From positions 39,525 through 103,524 of the forward strand of contig JAXGGA010003394.1 in assembly GCA_038373865.1 (NCBI GenBank): a DNA stretch of 64,000 bases, written 5' to 3'. The DNA comes from Uloborus plumipes. Lineage: Eukaryota > Arthropoda > Arachnida > Araneae > Uloboridae. Positions 57,263-64,000 of the stretch are shown in pieces (the stretch's first letter is position 1; each line of letters begins with the position of its first letter). The notes under the pieces are model-generated. The model was not told the origin of the DNA, searched no databases, and worked only from the letters and a program-made list of their open reading frames with translations. Made by a program: the position numbers and the translations under genes.

Positions 57263-58765
57263 CATGGGTGCAAGTTTGGCCATGCTTCCAAGACGGAAAA
57301 TATTTGAGACCCCCCCCCCCCCACACACATTCATGCTCAAGGGAGGGGGGACAAATACTTATTGATTTTACTGTGTCAAAACTGGGGGTTTAGTACTCAT
57401 TTTATTTTTAGTAGTAAGACCCTAGTTTAAAGTATATTCAAGCAAAAATTGGGGTGGGGGGGGGGGGAGATTTTCGAAGTTTGAGTTCTAAAAACCTCAT
57501 TTTAGACGCTCTTTGGTGATATCAGAATGAGGTGTGGCTTATTTAAAGATCATGTGAATGTAGGTACTCTTCCTGCGCAGTTTTTAAAAATTGAAGTTAT
57601 CAAATCGAAATTTTATACGATCTCCGATAATGTTAGGAAAGGAAGGTTCTGAAGTAGTAACCTTGGTAGTTTTTCTAGATCACAGCTGTACTAACAAAAT
57701 TGTAGTACATATTTGATAACGTCAGGGGAATGAAGTGTTCAGAGGTTTTTCCACTCCTTAAAATTGCAGTTTAAAAAATAGTTTAAAACTTTTTAGTGCT
57801 GTTATGAAAAAGGAGATTCGTAGGCACTCGCCCAAATTTTTTTTGAAAATGATGACTTAAAAAGCGATTGCAGGATATATCTGGTAACGTTAAGGAAAGG
57901 AATAAATCTCAGAAACGTATCCTCAGGGATCAAAAAAAGGACCAAAATCAAAATATATTAGTTTTTCGATAATATTAGAGTAAGAGTTTTATTTAATTAT
58001 TTTTTTAGGGATCAGATTCTTGAAATTTGTTCAAATTTAATTGAAAAAGCACAAAATTAAGAATGATAGAAAAGAATGAATGCAAAGGGTTGATTTAAAT
58101 ATTATATACTTAAATATGACATTTAACTAACAATGAAACTATGATTACAAAAATTTTGGTTTAAAAATGATGAAAAAAAGTTATGAGTTTTGGTAACTCA
58201 CATTTCCCGACTAATGCATAACTTTGCTGCCTAAATTCCTAAAGTTCGATTGCCATCTGAAATATCTGTGATCAATTTTTAAGGGGTGGGGATATTTATG
58301 CTCCAGCTAAACTCAACTCGGATGCAGCTGCATTGAAATTCCCGAAGGTGTGTGGGAAAATGACGATCGTGCAAGTCTTCTTTTGTGAAATATGAAACAT
58401 AAGATAAGTAAAAAATAATGGCAAGCACAAAATTAGAGATATTCCATGGGGTGGAATAACACAGAAAACCAAAGTGGGGAACTGTTACTGAGGCGGATGC
58501 AATCTGATTTCGAAATGCGGAAAGAATCGAGTCTGATGGGTAAAGACGTGAAAAACAACCTAAATGTTAACTTTACGCCAAACCTGTAAACATTGACAAG
58601 TTTGAGGGTGTCTTAGAGAAATCCAACTTTATGTTTCGTTTATTTTTTTGTCTTTGGAAAAAAAAAACTGAAGGAATGAGATCGGTTTTTTTCCGTCCCG
58701 ATATCAGTCTCGGCGATTTCGTCAAGACGGAAATCCGTCCTGAGACGGAAGGTCTTGCACCCATG
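57263..58765. mobile_element. hAT element, 1.5 kb, with perfect 8-bp target duplication
   Basis: Exact duplication ACTAGCGC at 57255-57262 and 58766-58773. Perfect 12-bp terminal inverted repeat CATGGGTGCAAG. ACGGAA motifs are repeated just inside the ends. C/A and G runs are internal. No transposase frame over 65 codons, so non-autonomous. Confidence 0.87.
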
Positions 58766-58773
58766 ACTAGCGC

Positions 58774-59088
58774 AGCCAGAATTATCTTCTAGAGGAGTTT
58801 TTCGATCAAAAAAGCCATTTTAAATTGGCAATAAAGCCTGGGGGATGCTTTTACCTCAGCCCCCTCACTGCGCCACAACTTGAAGCATTTTTTTTTTAAT
58901 TCAATAAATTTCAATAAATGAATTTAGCATAGCACCGACATACTTAAACAAATTACAGATACACACATACTTTAAAGAATCTCTCAAAAAGCATTGAATG
59001 AAAATAGAACTATTAAATGAAAGTTTTCATTCACCCCTTAGTTTCCAGGGTGAAAGGAAATGTAAAAGTTGCTAATAAACAGTCATAG
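58774..59088. other. Spacer between two mobile elements
   Basis: 315 bp of AT-rich sequence with no repeat ends or coding frame that I recognise. Confidence 0.45.
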
Positions 59089-62000
59089 GAGTCATTCCAC
59101 GTCAACTGGACCAATTTTTCAAATCGTCCCCACTCGACCATCTTCGATTTGGATTTGATTTTACAGAGGTGTAGACATGCCTATGAAACTAACCTGTGCA
59201 AATTTTTAGCTTTCAAGATCCAAATCTGGAGGAGCTAGGATCCCGCAAAAAATGTGGCCCAAAATGGCGGATGAACTTCGTGAAACAAGTTGCAATGTTT
59301 AGGTCAAGGTTGCAGAAAATTTTATCACAGTGGAAGCCTAATTTTTTTTTGGAGCTTAAAGTACTTTTGGTTGTCAACACTCTCCAGTATATTCTTTGAG
59401 ATTGCGCTTATTAGATTTTGTGTAGCATGTGCCTAAACTTGCGAAAAAACGCGGTGGTCAATTTTTTTCCTGGATTTCAGGGTGTCATAAATTTTTAACC
59501 AAAAAACTTCAAAGGTTTATACTTCGTAGTTTTATTGTCCAAATACTTGTTTTTAATGTTTTACAGCTACAGAGCTTAAATATTGTATTTGTAAAAGATA
59601 TTGGCACCCTAAGTGTCGATGAAAACGCTTCTTTTGAAAAATCGCCTGTTTTCAACTCACTATATCTCAGGTTTGTCACCTAAGACCATTTTTTCTTTGG
59701 CACCATTAGAAAGAACAGATTTTTTCCTATCGAAATGAGTTTTTTTTTCGATGGTGTTCTTTCGAATAAGGATGAAAAAATTAGCTTGAAATACTGTCTG
59801 TTATGAAGAATTGGCATAATTAGGTTAAGACTGCAGAAAATTTTATCACACTGGGGAACTAATATTTTTGGTATTTAAAGTACTTTTAGTTGTCAATACT
59901 CTCCAGTATTTTTTGTGAGATTGAGCTTATTAAACTTTGTGTAGCACGCATGTCAACTTACGAAAAAACGCGGTGGGCAATCTTTTTCCTGGATTCATAA
60001 ATTTTTAACCAAACAAATTCAAAGGTTCATATTTCGTAGTTCTATTGTCCAAATACTTGTTTTTAATGTTTTACAGCTGCAGAGCTTAAATATTGTATTT
60101 GTAAAAGATATTGGCACCCTAAGTGTCTATCAAAATCATTTTAATGGAAAATCGGCTGTTATCAACTCACTGTATCTCAAGTTTGTCACCTTCAACCGTT
60201 TTTTCGTTGGCACCATTAGAAAGAACAGATTTTTACCTATCGAAATGAGTTTTTTTTTTCGATGGTGTTCTTTCGAATAAGGAGGAAAAAAAAGCTGGAA
60301 GTTTTGTCAGTTGTGAAGAATTGGCATAATTAGGCTATGACTGCAGAATATTTTATTATACACTAGGTGGCCAAAAGTATCCGGACACTTTCAAAAATTC
60401 ACATTCTTACATATAGCTCGAGAAATAAGTGATCAATTGTTCTTTAACTTTAGTCATACAAAATATAGACTTCACCGAACATTTCCAAGTTGAAATTAAA
60501 TTACCCTTGCATTTGGGGGACGACAAGAAGGGGGTTGAAAGAAAAACCGCTTTTTGACCATAACTCTTCGAAAATAGCTCGGAATAAGCTATCAATTTCA
60601 GTAATTAATTAGCATACTATGTATAATTACTGTACAAATTCAAATGAACGCACCACTCTTACTTCCGAAGATATGAAACATTTTTTAAAAAACGGCAATT
60701 TTATTTGAAGGGTTTTTGCTCATAACACGCAGAGTTTTTGATCAAACCTTGTCACAACTTCAGGAAAGATGACAAAATACAAGAGAAAGAACATACTAAA
60801 GCGGTAAATAAAAATATTAAAAATTCGATGAGATATGAACGTTAAAAGGAAATAAATTTTCACGGCGCATGCGCGAACGACAGAAATTTATAACTACAAA
60901 AATATTGTAGCCTGATTTATACTGCATCTTATAAAAAAAGTTCCAGTTGAAAATCATGAAAAAGATATCAGCGATCTAGTGAGCTGTATTTCATTCAGTC
61001 GCAGACAATACATAAATAGTGAGGGGTTGTCCACAAATAGTGCGGTGACAATCGATCATTTTTTTTCAATGTTAAATTGTATACAGTTTGAAAATTTATA
61101 TTCGGCATAGAAGTCACATTTCGTCTGTTAGGCCAAAAAGACCTTATACGTACGTTTCCAAAAGTATCCGGACACCCTCTGAAACGTTGGTTTTGAAAGA
61201 CGACGCAATAACCTTTAATTTAAAAATAGCTCTTTGTGGACAGACCCTCACTATTTATGTATTGCCTGCGAATGAATGAAATACAGCTCACTAGATCGCT
61301 GATATCTTTTTCATTTTTCATGATATTCAACTGGAACTTTTTTTATAAGATGCAGTATAAATCAGGCTACAATATTTTTGTAGTTATAAATTTCTGTCGT
61401 TCGCGCATGCGCCGTGAAAAATTATTTCCTTTTAACATTCATATCTCATCGAATTTTCAATATTTTTATTTACGGTTTTAGTATGTTCTTTCTCTTGTAT
61501 TTTGTCATCTTTCCTGAAGTTGTGATAAGGTTTGATCAAAAACTCTGCGTGTTATGAGCAAAAACCCTTCAAATAAAATTGCCGTTTTTTAAAAAATGTT
61601 TCATATCTTCGGAAGTAAGAGTGGTGCGTTCATTTGAATTTGTACAGTAATTATACATAGTATGCTAATTAATTACTGAAATTGATAGCTTATTCCGAGC
61701 TATTTTCGAAGAGTTATGGTCAAAAAGCGGTTTTTCTTTCAACCCCCTTCTTGTCGTCCCCCAAATGCAAGGGTAATTTAATTTCAACTTGGAAATGTTC
61801 GGTGAAGCCTATATTTTGTATGACTAAAGTTAAAGAACAATTGATCACTTATTTCTCGAGCTATATGTAAAAATGTGAATTTTTGAAAGTGTCCGGATAC
61901 TTTTGGCCACCTAGTGTAATAGAAGTTCGAATTTTTAACAACTTAAAGTACATTTAGTTGTTAATAGATTCTAATAATTATGTGATTTCCAGCTCATTAG

Positions 62001-63456
62001 CTTTTGTGTAGCATACATGAAAATTATTGGCAATTCCTGTTTGAAAAATAGCTTGATTTCAATGAACTGTAACTCAGGTTTGTCACCTTCCATCATCTTT
62101 TCGTTAGTACTACTATAAATAACAGATTTTTTCTTATCAGAGTATTTATATAAACAACTAAATGTACTTTAAGTTGTTAAAAATTCGAACTTTTGGTATA
62201 ATAAAATTTTCTGCAGTCTTAGCCTAATTATGCCAATTCTTCATAACTGACAATACTTCGAGCTATTTTTTTCTTCCTCATTCGAAAGAACACCATCGAA
62301 AAAAAAACTCATTTCAATAGGAAAAATCTGTTCTTTCTAATGGTGCCAACAAAAAAACAGTGGAAGGTGACAAACTTGAGATACAGTGAGTTGAAAACAG
62401 GCGATTTTTCATTAAAATGATTTTGATAGACACTTTTGACAACAATATCTCTTACAAAATCAATATTTAAGCTCTGCAGCTGTAAAATATTAAAACCAAG
62501 TATTTGGACAATAGAACTACGAAACATGAACCTTTGAATTTGTATGGTTAAAAATTTATGAATCCAGGAAAAAGATTGCCTAACGCGTTTTTTTGCAAGT
62601 TAACATGCGTGGTACACAAAATTCAATTAGCTCAATCTCACAAAAAATACTGGAGAGTATTGACCACTAAAAGTACTTTAAACTCCAAAAATATTAGTCC
62701 CCCAGTGTGATAAAATTTTCTGCAGTCTTAACCTAATTATGCCAATTCTTCATAACAGACAGTATTTCAAGCTAATTTTTTCATCCTTATTCGAAAGAAC
62801 ACCATCGAAAAAAAACTCATTTCGATAGGAAAAAATCTGTTCTTTCTAATGGTGCCAAAGAAAAAATGGTCTTAGGTGACAAACCTGAGATATAGTGAGT
62901 TGAAAACAGGCGATTTTTCAAAAGAAGCGTTTTCATCGACACTTAGGGTGCCAATATCTTTTACAAATACAATATTTAAGCTCTGTAGCTGTAAAACATT
63001 AAAAACAAGTATTTGGACAATAAAACTACGAAGTATAAACCTTTGAAGTTTTTTTGTTAAAAATTTATGACAACCTGAAATCCAGGGAAAAAATTGCCCA
63101 CCGCGTTTTTTCGCAAGTTTAGGCACGTGCTACACAAAATCTAATAAGCGCAATCTCAAAGAATATACTGGCGAGTGTTGACAACCAAAAGTACTTTAAG
63201 CTCCAAAAAAAATTAGGCTTCCACTGTGATAAAATTTTCTGCAACCTTGACCTAAACATTGCAACTTGTTTCACGAAGTTCATCCGCCATTTTGGGCCAC
63301 ATTTTTTGCGGGATCCTAGCTCCTCCAGATTTGGATCTTGGAAGCTAAAAATTTGCACAGGTTAGTTTCATAGGCATGTCTATACCTCTGTAAAATTTGA
63401 TCCAAATCGGAGATGGTCGGGTGGGGACCACTAGTCCACTTGACATGGAATGACTC
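59089..63456. mobile_element. Large foldback element with repeat-unit arms, carrying a nested insertion
   Basis: Ends GAGTCATTCCACGTCAACTG and (reverse complement) GAGTCATTCCATGTCAAGTG, flanked by ATAG direct repeats (59085-59088, 63457-63460). The left arm has units starting at 59299, 59820 and 60330 (periods about 521 and 510 bp), each opening TTAGG...CTGCAGAAAATTTTAT-like. The right arm mirrors them near 63250, 62735 and 62225. Without the 60361-61916 insertion the element would be about 2.8 kb with a centre near 62060. Repeated frames of about 84 codons in each arm reflect the palindrome, not genes. A 4-bp duplication with GAG ends would fit a Sola-like class (weak inference). Confidence 0.85.
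60361..61916. mobile_element. Nested Tc1/mariner-type foldback element, 1.56 kb
   Basis: TA-flanked (60359-60360, 61917-61918). Terminal repeat CACTAGGTGGCCAAAAGTAT continues into CCGGACAC at both ends. Arms of about 680 bp (60361-61040 and about 61235-61916) are near-identical inverted copies. The middle holds an extra CCAAAAGTATCCGGACAC at 61158-61175. CA.T.GTGGCCAAAAGTAT ends and TA target are typical Tc1/mariner. No transposase remains. Confidence 0.87.
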
Positions 63457-63460
63457 ATAG

Positions 63461-64000
63461 GGTAGTTATTTCATACACAGGGACTTTTAGAGAGTAGTTT
63501 GGACACAGCGCACAAATCTTGTGTCTCAATTCATCCACTAGGAAAGGAAAGACTGAAAGTTGAAAAAGTGAAATTTTGTTTCCCTTCACCCCAACTGACC
63601 TTATCTATGCAACTTTTAAAAAGTATGTCTTTCTGCTTTATCTTTATGGCATTAATCAGTTTTGACATAATTTATGAAACTGTTGCATTAATTAAAATAC
63701 ATACATATTACTTAGACAAAAACAAATAAAAATAAAGGGATATATAAGTTTAAATATAATAAATTTTGAAAATATATTTAATGTGTTAAATGCTGTTTTT
63801 TACTCTTCTTTAAATAATAATGTAAACATCAATTTTAAACCAAAAATGTTGATTTTTGCAACCAAACAAAAAATCTAACCGTCTAAATATAATAAAATAG
63901 TAATATATATATATATTTAAATCAAAATGCAATAGCAAAAAATATTACGTTTTTTTTTTTTTTTTTTTGTCTACAAGACCTTGTATTCCCTGTTATCAAC
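63461..64000. other. AT-rich sequence, probably intron of the ZFAND2B-like gene
   Basis: Contains a short (TA)n run near 63903-63918 and a T tract at about 63949-63969. No exon recognised on either strand. Confidence 0.4.

Noticed and set aside
59429..59683. 84-codon frames at 59429-59683 (+) and 62872-63126 (-) with almost identical translations
   Set aside because: They are the same sequence in the two arms of the foldback element. Similarity reflects the palindrome, and no transposase motif is present.
60407..60595. 62-codon frames at 60407-60595 (-) and 61682-61870 (+)
   Set aside because: Again mirror copies in the arms of the nested Tc1/mariner foldback. No coding signature.

Overview
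The window is an AT-rich, intron-rich animal nuclear sequence. GT-AG introns, a conserved metazoan scaffold-protein gene and many cut-and-paste DNA-transposon remnants (hAT, Tc1/mariner, pogo/Tigger and TTAA-flanked families) suggest an arthropod, and I lean towards a chelicerate such as a spider. The species cannot be fixed from the sequence alone. There are no operons, bacterial features or CRISPR arrays.

Main gene (+ strand, 6503-49939): fifteen exons joined in one consistent reading frame encode the last 1283 codons of a FERM and PDZ domain protein of the FRMPD1/3/4 (FRMPD4/Preso-like) family. In order they give the C-terminal half of a PDZ domain, a basic linker, FERM lobes F1, F2 and F3, a long acidic/serine/proline-rich region in three large exons, and a helical C-terminal segment ending in TGA at 49937-49939. 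Every exon junction keeps phase. The 5' exons lie upstream of the window. Introns run from 130 bp to 8.4 kb and hold most of the mobile elements.

Second gene (- strand, at least 53780-56295): two small exons and a polyadenylation signal look like the 3' end of a ZFAND2B/AIRAPL-type AN1 zinc-finger protein: a ubiquitin-interacting motif followed by a C-terminal CaaX box (CSLS). It is convergent with the FRMPD gene. The intervening 3.7 kb (49940-53640) carries no recognisable transposon and probably holds both 3' UTRs.

Mobile DNA: hAT elements with 8-bp target duplications, including one hAT nested in another (39149-42020 with 39429-40262) and a 1.5-kb copy at 57263-58765; two TTAA-bounded MITE families with two copies each; pogo/Tigger-like MITEs; an internally deleted mariner (35119-36023); a palindromic mariner remnant (18475-19337); and two large foldback elements. 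The most elaborate is 59089-63456, a 4.4-kb palindrome with roughly 515-bp repeat units in its arms, into which a second 1.56-kb TA-flanked palindrome (60361-61916) has inserted.

All calls rest on reading the sequence; no database searches were run. Family names come from remembered motifs.
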